From NCBI GenBank assembly GCA_016866635.1, contig VGLT01000002.1:1-27747 (forward strand): 27,747 nucleotides of DNA. The letters are read 5' to 3'. The stretch comes from Candidatus Uhrbacteria bacterium. GTDB taxonomy: Bacteria > Patescibacteriota > Patescibacteriia > 2-12-FULL-60-25. The notes under the pieces were generated by a model that ran no database searches, was not told the DNA's origin, and was given only the letters and a program-made list of their open reading frames with translations. How positions within the stretch are numbered: position 1 is the stretch's first letter; each line of letters opens with the position of its first letter. The translations under genes and the position numbers were made by a program. Below are positions 22,127 through 27,747 of this stretch, one piece after another.

Positions 22127-23004
22127 CGAAAGAGGAGCTCATCGCGCACAGGGCGAAGCTTCAATAAATTTTCTGCACTCACACGAATGATCGTTGCTTG
22201 AGCTTTTGGTGTCTTGGGAAGATGAAAGAGTTTTTTAGGACGTGTTTCTTCGTCAAACAGAGTGCTATTTAATATCCCCCAAACATCATCTGTGCTTTTA
22301 AGGATCGGCGCATCCATTTCCCGGCGAGCTTGCGCGATCCATTTTTCTAGTAATTCAATGTGAGGAAGAAGATCCTTTCCCAAGGTGTTGGACGTGAGGG
22401 CAGATTGGATCTGAGTGATTTCCTGGAGTTTTTCTTTGAGCGTTTCATACTCTTCTGGATCGGGTCTCCGGGAATCGTATTGAGCTGCATGGTATGCAGC
22501 AAATGATTTGAGACGGTCACGAAGCTCTTCTTGCGAGAAACGAGGATGACTAAACCAGCTTGTGGCACGGATATACATGCGAATTTGATCTCTGAGCTCA
22601 CGATTGCCCTTGATAGTCTTTTGTTCAAGAGCACTTAAAAGATATCCCTCGATTTGCCATAAATGTGCGCGCTCTCCTCGCGGATCTTGCTCAACCTTTT
22701 TATACAAGAGATCCAAAACTTCTGAATCAATCACGTTTCCATACTGAATACGCAAGTACTCAATCACATTGGCAAAGATTTTGACATGAGGAAACTGTTG
22801 CATTATTTCCGGCGGCTCACGAGGTGGCGGGGGCGTGTTGGGTGGCCCGGTGGGGCGATCAGGAAGACGCTCACCAGAGCCTAAGACAGCAGTCATTCCG
22901 AGCTGGTTTGTCGGACCAACTGCCCTTGGACCCCAGGATTCTTTTTGAGTCGCTCTGCCCGGAGTGGTTCCTGGTTCATATCGTTCTGCACGAGGTCGGG
23001 TCAT
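22090..23004 (-). CDS. Hypothetical protein encoded after era
   Basis: 304 residues from the ATG at 23004, one base beyond the era stop, so cotranscription with era is nearly certain. Residues 1-65 are Pro/Gly/Arg-rich and probably disordered (NTPPPPREPPEIM). The remainder is helical and charged, with FANVIEYLRIQYGNVIDSE and a C-terminal half ending in VRDELLFRYLYPETMRSVI. No known domain recognised. A role next to Era in ribosome assembly would be only an inference from position. Confidence 0.65.
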   Translation of the reverse strand: MTRPRAERYEPGTTPGRATQKESWGPRAVGPTNQLGMTAVLGSGERLPDRPTGPPNTPPPPREPPEIMQQFPHVKIFANVIEYLRIQYGNVIDSEVLDLLYKKVEQDPRGERAHLWQIEGYLLSALEQKTIKGNRELRDQIRMYIRATSWFSHPRFSQEELRDRLKSFAAYHAAQYDSRRPDPEEYETLKEKLQEITQIQSALTSNTLGKDLLPHIELLEKWIAQARREMDAPILKSTDDVWGILNSTLFDEETRPKKLFHLPKTPKAQATIIRVSAENLLKLRPVRDELLFRYLYPETMRSVI

Positions 23005-23005
23005 A

Positions 23006-23857
23006 TTAAGTAAATCGTTGTTGCCACTTTGGATCAACATCGACGATCAAATCGAGAAAAGCATTTTGATTGGTGGCCATTTCTAATTCTTTGCGCGCAT
23101 CGGCCCCAATGGATTTGAGCATCTGCGCCTTGGTTCCAATAATCATTCCCTTGTACCGATCCTCCGTCGTCCAAATGGTTGCTGCAACATATTGTGTATC
23201 GCCTCGTTTTTGCACATCCGTCACCTCCACGTGAGTACTATAGGGAATTTCCTCTCTCAAATGCAAGAAAACTTTTTCGCGAATAAGCTCTCCCAACCAT
23301 TCTGTGTTGCTCATATCGGTCAGCTGCTTTTCTGGGTAGTAAGCTTCACCTTCAGGTAATAACGCAAAAAGCGCATCGGTCAGTTTCTGTATATGTTGAT
23401 GCGTTGCCGCAGATCCTTCTACCATCATCCGTTGGCCAATATCAGTTGCCCGAACCTCTGTTCGAAAACGCGCCTCCTCGTCTGGCAAATCATTTTTGTT
23501 CACGAATACAATAATGGGTGTTGTCAGTTTTCGCAGGAGACGCTGAATCGTCTCTTCTTCAGGCCCAGGTTTACGTGTTGGATCCATCACATAGACAATC
23601 GCATCAATCCCATCCAATTGCTCACGCACAATATCGTTTAAGCGACGGGAGAGCGGATCCTTTTTACCCATAAAGATACCCGGTGTGTCCACAAAGACAA
23701 TTTGTCCTCGTGCATCGTGAAGAATTCCACGCACCGGCCGGCGTGTGGTTTGAGGTTTTGGGGTAACGATAGCAACCTTGGATCCCACCAAGGCATTCAA
23801 CAGTGTCGACTTGCCAACATTGGATCGACCAGCAAGCACGACAAAACCAGATTTCAT
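23006..23857 (-). CDS. era: GTPase Era
   Basis: A ribosome-assembly GTPase that binds the 3' end of 16S rRNA. 283 residues from the ATG at 23857. G1 is GRSNVGKST (10-18), G3 DTPG (57-60), G4 NKND (120-123), G5 around VEGSAAT; a C-terminal KH domain includes YKGMIIGTKAQMLKSIG. An extended -10 (TGT-TATAAT) lies 6 nt before this ATG, which would therefore be the first codon of the mRNA; the longer frame to 23899 starts upstream of that promoter and is rejected. Confidence 0.95.
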   Translation of the reverse strand: MKSGFVVLAGRSNVGKSTLLNALVGSKVAIVTPKPQTTRRPVRGILHDARGQIVFVDTPGIFMGKKDPLSRRLNDIVREQLDGIDAIVYVMDPTRKPGPEEETIQRLLRKLTTPIIVFVNKNDLPDEEARFRTEVRATDIGQRMMVEGSAATHQHIQKLTDALFALLPEGEAYYPEKQLTDMSNTEWLGELIREKVFLHLREEIPYSTHVEVTDVQKRGDTQYVAATIWTTEDRYKGMIIGTKAQMLKSIGADARKELEMATNQNAFLDLIVDVDPKWQQRFT

Positions 23858-23863
23858 GATCAG

Positions 23864-23872
23864 ATTATAACA
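23864..23872 (-). promoter_or_regulatory. Extended -10 promoter of era
   Basis: Minus-strand TGT-TATAAT, consensus -10, 6 nt before the ATG. It abuts the T-run of the upstream gene's terminator. Confidence 0.6.
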
Positions 23873-23873
23873 C

Positions 23874-23920
23874 AAAAAAACCATGACCGAGAATCTCACG
23901 CGCGCCGTGAGCGGTCATGG
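23874..23920 (-). terminator. Intrinsic terminator upstream of era
   Basis: Minus-strand CCATGACCG/CGGTCATGG stem (23920-23912 and 23889-23881) with inner CTCACG/CGTGAG pairing, then seven T residues (23880-23874). The stop codon of the 23915-24286 gene lies inside the stem. Confidence 0.9.
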
Positions 23921-24286
23921 TTTCTGGAGCATCCTCTGCCATCGATAGGCGATTCGGTGGGCGACGATGGCAAACAGACTGCACAGCGTCGCGAGGAGGA
24001 TCATGGGAACAAAGAGGAAGAGATCCTCCCAGCTGAGAGTGAACCTCAGGAGACAGATCTCTAAGATAAAGCTTAGTCCAGTAAACAGCCAGGCCCAGAT
24101 GTTCCATTGGGTGAGCTGTTGCTCTGGAGCCACGTTTGGCAGGGAGTGTTCCCAGGTCCAAACATGATTGACCAGTCGAACGAGGCTAGGGTTTATGGCG
24201 AGCCCTACAAACTCTACCAAAACACAGACCGCACATAGTGCCGGCGCGATCAAGGCCAAGCATGCAGCATCCGTCAGATGGTCCAT
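23915..24286 (-). CDS. Multi-pass membrane protein, hypothetical
   Basis: 123 residues from the ATG at 24286, which has a clear Shine-Dalgarno GGAGGA at 4-nt spacing. Three to four membrane helices are visible: LALIAPALCAVCVLVEFVGL, the NIWAWLFTGLSFILEICLL region, and FVPMILLATLCSLFAIVAH. The C terminus is basic. No family recognised. Its promoter is TTGATG-17-TACACT. It is GC-richer (33 of 60 at 24121-24180) than most genes here and, unlike its neighbours, has a proper leader. The longer frame to 24373 starts beyond the promoter. Confidence 0.65.
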   Translation of the reverse strand: MDHLTDAACLALIAPALCAVCVLVEFVGLAINPSLVRLVNHVWTWEHSLPNVAPEQQLTQWNIWAWLFTGLSFILEICLLRFTLSWEDLFLFVPMILLATLCSLFAIVAHRIAYRWQRMLQKP

Positions 24287-24310
24287 GCGCTCCTCCAATG
24301 GGCGGAGCAT

Positions 24311-24339
24311 AGTGTATCGCCTACTAATAGTCGCATCAA
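24311..24339 (-). promoter_or_regulatory. Promoter of the 23915-24286 gene
   Basis: Minus-strand TTGATG (24339-24334), 17 nt, TACACT (24316-24311). A leader of about 18 nt carries a Shine-Dalgarno. Confidence 0.5.
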
Positions 24340-24371
24340 GTCTTAAGGCGATTGTCAAAAAAAAACAGTTC

Positions 24372-24394
24372 ATTCATTTTATTCCTATAGGAAC
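24372..24394. promoter_or_regulatory. Palindromic operator candidate, copy 1
   Basis: The core palindrome TTCCTATAGGAA (24382-24393) follows ATTCATTTT. It lies in the promoter region of the PaaX-like gene, between the expected -35 position and the extended -10 (TGA-TAGAAT, 24399-24407). A 23-nt near-identical copy in the same orientation is at 24995-25017. Confidence 0.65.
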
Positions 24395-24398
24395 TAGA

Positions 24399-24407
24399 TG
24401 ATAGAAT
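24399..24407 (+). promoter_or_regulatory. Extended -10 promoter of the PaaX-like gene
   Basis: TGA-TAGAAT, 6 nt before the ATG at 24414, directly downstream of the palindrome. Confidence 0.5.
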
Positions 24408-24413
24408 ACCTTT

Positions 24414-24989
24414 ATGAAAGATAAAACAAGAAAAGGAAACATTCCATATGGAATGATTGCACGAGGGGCACTCGCGGTGGTTGGAACGGCAGGAATTGTT
24501 TCCGTTGCAGCGTTCGCACCAGGCCTCCTGCTGTTGTGTAAACCACTCACAAGTCGACCACGATATGAACAGCGGCAGACAACAAACCAGATTTTACGGA
24601 GGCTACAGAAACGCGGATGTGTAACTGTTTTTTCTACATCCAATGGCAACGATTATGTTCGTCTGACAGAAAAAGGAAGGGAGGAACTACTTCAATATCA
24701 GTTGCATAAAAAGGATTTAGTAAAAAAGAAGTGGGACAATCGTTGGAGACTTATTCTCTTTGATGTGCGTGAGAAGAATAGGCCTCTGCGGACACGATTA
24801 AGAAAATGTTTGCTTTCCCTTGGATGTATTCGTTTGCAGGATAGCGTTTGGATTTATCCTTATCCCTGTGAGGATGTCGCGGAACTGCTTAGGAGCCTGC
24901 TTAAACTCAGATCAGAAGTTATCTATCTGACAACAGATCGATTTCATGAAGACAAACGGCTTTGTCAGCAATTTAATCTAAAGGTTTAG
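24414..24989 (+). CDS. PaaX-like regulator with winged-helix and Cas2-like domains
   Basis: A 191-residue protein. An N-terminal hydrophobic segment (about 16-42) is followed by a winged-helix region (RQTTNQILRRLQKRGCVTVF...YVRLTEKGREELL, about 52-95). The C-terminal domain begins KWDNRWRLILFDVREKNRPLRTRLRKCLLSLGC and continues to VWIYPYP and VIYLTTDRF, the ferredoxin-like Cas2/PaaX-C fold. No CRISPR array or cas gene is present, so a transcription regulator is favoured over Cas2. The gene is bracketed by two copies of a palindromic repeat, one over its promoter and one 5 nt beyond its stop, which suggests autoregulation. The hydrophobic N terminus is unusual for a soluble regulator. Confidence 0.8.
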   Translation: MKDKTRKGNIPYGMIARGALAVVGTAGIVSVAAFAPGLLLLCKPLTSRPRYEQRQTTNQILRRLQKRGCVTVFSTSNGNDYVRLTEKGREELLQYQLHKKDLVKKKWDNRWRLILFDVREKNRPLRTRLRKCLLSLGCIRLQDSVWIYPYPCEDVAELLRSLLKLRSEVIYLTTDRFHEDKRLCQQFNLKV

Positions 24990-24994
24990 TATTC

Positions 24995-25017
24995 ATTCAT
25001 TTTGTTCCTATAGGAAC
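24995..25017. promoter_or_regulatory. Palindromic operator candidate, copy 2
   Basis: Differs from copy 1 by one base. The palindrome is extended here to a perfect 18 bp (25002-25019, core TTCCTATAGGAA). It lies between the stop of the PaaX-like gene and the end of the convergent methyltransferase gene. Confidence 0.65.
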
Positions 25018-25054
25018 AATTTGATTGTATATTTTTTTTGATGTGCGTGGCGTC

Positions 25055-26188
25055 CTAGCGCAAAACGAGTTTTGTGACAAGCTCCACATGTGGAGTTTGT
25101 GGGAAGAGATCCAGTGCTTCCATTTTTTCCACTCGGTACAGTGATTTGAACTGTGTTAGTTCTTTGACAAAGGTTTGATATTTGCAGGAAACGTACACAA
25201 TGGTTTTTGGTTTGGCGGTGAGGAGGGTATCTAGGACTTTTGGATGCAGACCGGAGCGTGGGGGATCGATGATAACGGTTTCATCGGATGAAATAATTGG
25301 CAGAAGTTTTTCGATCGCGCCTGCTTCAAAGTTGGTACGGTCAGCAACTCCATTTAATGCAGCATTGATCTTTGCAAGTTCGATCGCTTGAGCGTCTAAT
25401 TCATAGCCACGCACCATCGACCCTTGTTTTGCCGTAGCAATCGCAAAAAATCCAAGCCCACAATACAGATCGAGCAAGGAACGTGGCGTTCCGGCAAAAG
25501 CAAGAACCGTTTTTTGAAGCTCACCCGCCATCACCGTATTGGTTTGAAAAAACGAATTGGGGTGAATGTGATAGCGGATTCCGTTGACTTCCTCTGTCAG
25601 ATATTTGGGCCCGTGCAGGAGTTGAAATGTTTTACAGATCGAGAGATCCGTGATTTCTGGATTTTCTCCGAGATACAGCGTGGTGCAAAGGGGTGCCAGG
25701 CGCTCAGTAATGCGTAATGAGTAATGTGTAATGGCCGACAAGTCTTTCACGACCAATGTCACCATTCTTTCACCAGTATTTTTTCCACATCGAATCACGC
25801 AGTATCTCATCAACCCGCGATGGAATTTTACATCCCACGGTGGTACATGACATTCTTGCATGAGCGCACGTACCTGCTCCAAAGTATTTGGTGTTTCTTT
25901 GTCGAGCAAAAGACAGGTGGTTAGATCCACATAGTGATTCCATGACCCTTTTTTCTTTAGTCCGACCTCTCCTTTCCATCCCATCGTATAATCCATGCGA
26001 TTGCGATAATAAAATGGATCCGGGCATGGCACGATCGATGTGATCTGTTCCGCATGCCCCGCTTCTTTGAGGGCAAGATTGACCGCATCACGTTTTAACT
26101 GCTGTTGTGTCTCATATCTAAGATGTTGCCACAAACACCCTCCGCAAACGCCGGCATGGGGACAGGCTGGCTCGATTTCGTGAAGCAT
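25055..26188 (-). CDS. RlmD/TrmA-family 23S rRNA (uracil-C5) methyltransferase
   Basis: An SAM-dependent RNA m5U methyltransferase of about 377 residues. Iron-sulphur cysteines Cys9, Cys15, Cys18 and Cys92 (CPHAGVCGGC; TTCLLL), the SAM-binding LLDLYCGLGFFAI, DPPRSGL, the nucleophile region YVSCKYQTF and the base region PHVELV are all present. The TRAM domain is absent. An insert encoded by a CATTACN heptamer repeat gives ITHYSLRIT mid-protein. The ATG at 26188 lies in another small repeat; the frame extends to 26209. RlmD versus a TrmA-like paralogue is not settled. Confidence 0.88.
   Translation of the reverse strand: MLHEIEPACPHAGVCGGCLWQHLRYETQQQLKRDAVNLALKEAGHAEQITSIVPCPDPFYYRNRMDYTMGWKGEVGLKKKGSWNHYVDLTTCLLLDKETPNTLEQVRALMQECHVPPWDVKFHRGLMRYCVIRCGKNTGERMVTLVVKDLSAITHYSLRITERLAPLCTTLYLGENPEITDLSICKTFQLLHGPKYLTEEVNGIRYHIHPNSFFQTNTVMAGELQKTVLAFAGTPRSLLDLYCGLGFFAIATAKQGSMVRGYELDAQAIELAKINAALNGVADRTNFEAGAIEKLLPIISSDETVIIDPPRSGLHPKVLDTLLTAKPKTIVYVSCKYQTFVKELTQFKSLYRVEKMEALDLFPQTPHVELVTKLVLR
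25706..25734. repeat. Heptamer repeat inside the methyltransferase gene
   Basis: Four units TAATGNG (CATTACN on the coding strand) within the coding sequence, read as ITHYSLRIT. Same unit as the intergenic array at 345-413. Confidence 0.8.
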
Positions 26189-26268
26189 AAAGTATGAAAC
26201 ATGTAGCATGAAACATCCATCTTGGGAAGTTGACGACGCGCTCCCTATGCTTCATGTTTTATGCACAT
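26186..26268. repeat. Decayed repeats around divergent starts
   Basis: ATGCTTCATGTTTTATGC-like words (26246-26263 on +) recur inverted as ATGCTACATGTTTCATACT with ATGCTTC (26186-26209 on -). The start codons of both divergent methyltransferase genes fall within them. Confidence 0.6.
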
Positions 26269-26716
26269 GATTGAATTACATCTTATTGCTCATAACATTC
26301 GATCTCGAGAGAATGTTGGCTCGCTGTTTCGGACCTGCGATTCACTTGGGGTAAAAAAGCTTTGGTTGACGGGCTATACCCCTGCACCACCTGACGAAAA
26401 AATTTCAAAAGTTGCTTTAGGAGCAGAACGTGCCGTCTCCTATGACAAGATCATTGATGTGGTTTCACTCATCCATCAATGCAAACAAGAGCATATCCCC
26501 GTCTTTGCTTTAGAGTTGACGCCAGATGCAGTGGAGCTTAAAGATTTCCATCCACCAAAAAAGATCGCATTGCTTCTTGGAACAGAAACAACAGGTATTC
26601 CTCCTTCGTTGATTGCATTATGCGCCGGAACGATCCGTATCTCACAAAAGGGGATCAAAGAATCTTTGAATGTATCTGTGGCTGCTGGAATTGCGAGTTG
26701 GGCTATTTTGCGATAG
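26261..26716 (+). CDS. SpoU/TrmH-family RNA 2'-O-methyltransferase
   Basis: A SPOUT-fold methyltransferase of about 150 residues, the single-domain length without the N-terminal substrate domain. The three SpoU motifs are clear: NIRSRENVGSLFRTCDSLG, ALLLGTETTGIPPSLI and RISQKGIKESLNVSVAAGI (knot and SAM site). The exact target (tRNA or rRNA) cannot be told. ATG 26261 and 26267 are both possible. It is divergent from the RlmD-type gene and followed 10 nt later by a glycosyltransferase. Confidence 0.92.
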   Translation: MHMIELHLIAHNIRSRENVGSLFRTCDSLGVKKLWLTGYTPAPPDEKISKVALGAERAVSYDKIIDVVSLIHQCKQEHIPVFALELTPDAVELKDFHPPKKIALLLGTETTGIPPSLIALCAGTIRISQKGIKESLNVSVAAGIASWAILR

Positions 26717-26726
26717 GATCAGGGTC

Positions 26727-27458
26727 ATGAAAATTTCCATCGTGATTCCCACGAAAAACGAGGAACGGTACCTCCCCTTGCTGCTCAAGTCAATGCAAGA
26801 TCAAACCTATCACGACAAGGAAGTCATTGTGGCCGACGCTTATTCAAGCGACAAAACACGTGAGATCGCGCAATCCTTTGGTGCGAAAGTGGTGGATGGG
26901 GGAATGCCAGGGCCAGGAAGAAATTTAGGAGCAAACGTTGCAACAGGTGAGCTCCTGGTTTTTTTTGATGCAGACATCCTGCTGCCGAACCCAACATTTT
27001 TATCAGATTGTTTAAGAGAATTTGAAGAGCGAATATTAGACATAGCAACCTGTCGTGTCAAAGCCATGGGGAAGAATCCACTTGATCATGTGATGCACGA
27101 AGCCTATAACATCTATAGTGTGGCGACAGAGCAGATTCGACCGCATGCACCAGGGTTCTGTATTTTTGCGCGCCGATCAGCACACGAAGCGATTCAGGGA
27201 TTTGATGAGGAGGTTCTGTTTGCAGAGGACCATGATTATGTTCAGCGGGCACAGAAAGCAGGTATGCGTTTTGGCATTCTACGCTGTCAAAAAATTCTGG
27301 TCTCCATGCGTCGATATGAAAAAGATGGAAGGATCAAAACCGGTGTAAAATACGTCTTTGCTGAAGGTCGTATGATTGCCAAGGGTTCCTTTAAGAAAAA
27401 AATGCCGTTTACCTATGAATTTGGCGCTTTCAAGAAAAATTCCGATCGCCAGGATTAA
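26727..27458 (+). CDS. Family 2 glycosyltransferase
   Basis: A 243-residue GT-A-fold enzyme. It begins MKISIVIPTKNEERYLPLLL (nucleotide-sugar site), continues with VIVADAYSSDKT, GPGRNLGANVATGELLVFFDAD (the DxD metal motif) and ends with the acceptor region FDEEVLFAEDHDYVQRA. There is no clear membrane helix, so it is probably cytoplasmic or peripheral. The start at 26727 is 10 nt after the SpoU-type gene; the longer frame overlapping that gene is rejected. The acceptor is unknown. The next gene begins inside its end. Confidence 0.88.
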   Translation: MKISIVIPTKNEERYLPLLLKSMQDQTYHDKEVIVADAYSSDKTREIAQSFGAKVVDGGMPGPGRNLGANVATGELLVFFDADILLPNPTFLSDCLREFEERILDIATCRVKAMGKNPLDHVMHEAYNIYSVATEQIRPHAPGFCIFARRSAHEAIQGFDEEVLFAEDHDYVQRAQKAGMRFGILRCQKILVSMRRYEKDGRIKTGVKYVFAEGRMIAKGSFKKKMPFTYEFGAFKKNSDRQD

Positions 27459-27747
27459 TGAAATTCCGGTGGGGCGAACAAAGTCTTTTCGTTTTGGTGT
27501 GACGAACGGGATTGCGTATAATGATGGGGGAGAGATTAAGGCCTACGTGAATCGTTGTACGCATATGGGTGGACCTGTCGAACTTGATCAGAAATCCGCA
27601 ACGTTTAAGTGTCGTTGGCATGAATCCGCATTTGATCCCAAGACGGGGAATGCGATCGAGGGTGAGGCACCGCAAGGAACGCAACTCAAACCCATCGAGT
27701 TAGTGACAGAAGGGGAACAAATTTTTGCCGTGCTAGAATTACCCAAA
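27415..27747 (+). CDS. Rieske [2Fe-2S] domain protein (partial, runs off the window)
   Basis: An open frame from ATG 27415 to the end of the window, 111 codons with no stop. It reads IPIARINEIPVGRTKSFRFG, then NRCTHMGGPVEL (C-x-H) and KCRWHESAFDPKTG (C-x2-H), the two cluster-binding boxes of a Rieske ferredoxin-like domain. It overlaps the glycosyltransferase by 44 nt in another frame; no later ATG gives the full domain. A small electron carrier, or the N-terminal domain of a larger oxidoreductase, is possible. Truncated only by the window edge. Confidence 0.8.
   Translation, partial: MNLALSRKIPIARINEIPVGRTKSFRFGVTNGIAYNDGGEIKAYVNRCTHMGGPVELDQKSATFKCRWHESAFDPKTGNAIEGEAPQGTQLKPIELVTEGEQIFAVLELPK

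Noticed and set aside
24414..24989. Cas2 of a CRISPR system
   Set aside because: It has an added winged-helix N terminus and no array or other cas gene; PaaX-type regulators share the Cas2-like fold.
24990..25040. Terminator after the PaaX-like gene
   Set aside because: The palindrome is followed by a T-run only after more than 10 nt and has an AT-only apex; it fits an operator-like repeat better.

Overview
The window looks like bacterial chromosome, most probably from a member of the Candidate Phyla Radiation (Patescibacteria; Parcubacteria/Uhrbacteria-like is my best guess). The reasons are a PaaX-like regulator with a Cas2-like domain, a free-standing four-helix-bundle (S23-type) protein, many lineage-specific small secreted or membrane proteins, decaying 7-16 nt tandem repeats at gene edges, and many genes that seem to be transcribed without a leader. 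TGA serves as a stop (for example in ftsE and the superoxide dismutase gene), so the SR1/Gracilibacteria code is not in use. Placement rests on pattern recognition, not on a search.

Layout. 1-2520: tRNA-Val(CAC), a small membrane protein, a GT-B-like protein and a hypothetical protein. 2588-9026: cell-envelope block on the + strand with malic enzyme, ftsE, ftsX, then (after a reverse-strand secreted protein) an FtsI/PBP2-type transpeptidase broken by a -1 frameshift exactly before its SxxK motif, and murF. 9064-9552: four-helix-bundle gene bracketed by inverted octamer repeats, then tRNA-Glu(CTC). 9553-12053: an accessory block with two very GC-rich (about two thirds GC) orphan transcription units, each with a TTGACA box, a Shine-Dalgarno start and a hairpin at its end, around one ordinary coiled-coil gene. 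12054-15930: RNase HII, oligoendopeptidase F, a DUF378-like protein, a secreted helical protein and a VTT/DedA-like membrane protein. 16018-19472: tRNA-Gln(TTG), anchored nuclease, VKOR-like protein, hypothetical protein, leucyl aminopeptidase. 19536-21367: redox block with glutaredoxin facing a bcp-sod-ahpC operon. 21449-24286: two hypothetical proteins, Era, a membrane protein. 24414-27747: PaaX-like regulator between two copies of a palindromic repeat, an RlmD-type rRNA methyltransferase, a SpoU-type methyltransferase, a family-2 glycosyltransferase and a Rieske protein that runs off the end.

How it works together. FtsEX, the transpeptidase and MurF serve septal peptidoglycan synthesis. 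Bcp, SOD, AhpC and glutaredoxin form a compact oxygen-defence set. Era, RNase HII and the methyltransferases serve RNA and ribosome metabolism. Two expression styles are visible. Most first genes of transcription units have a -10 box 6-11 nt before the start codon and no Shine-Dalgarno. The GC-rich or small orphan membrane genes have true leaders with a Shine-Dalgarno. The GC-rich island, the operator-like palindromes around the PaaX-like gene and the frameshifted transpeptidase are the points most worth a second look.
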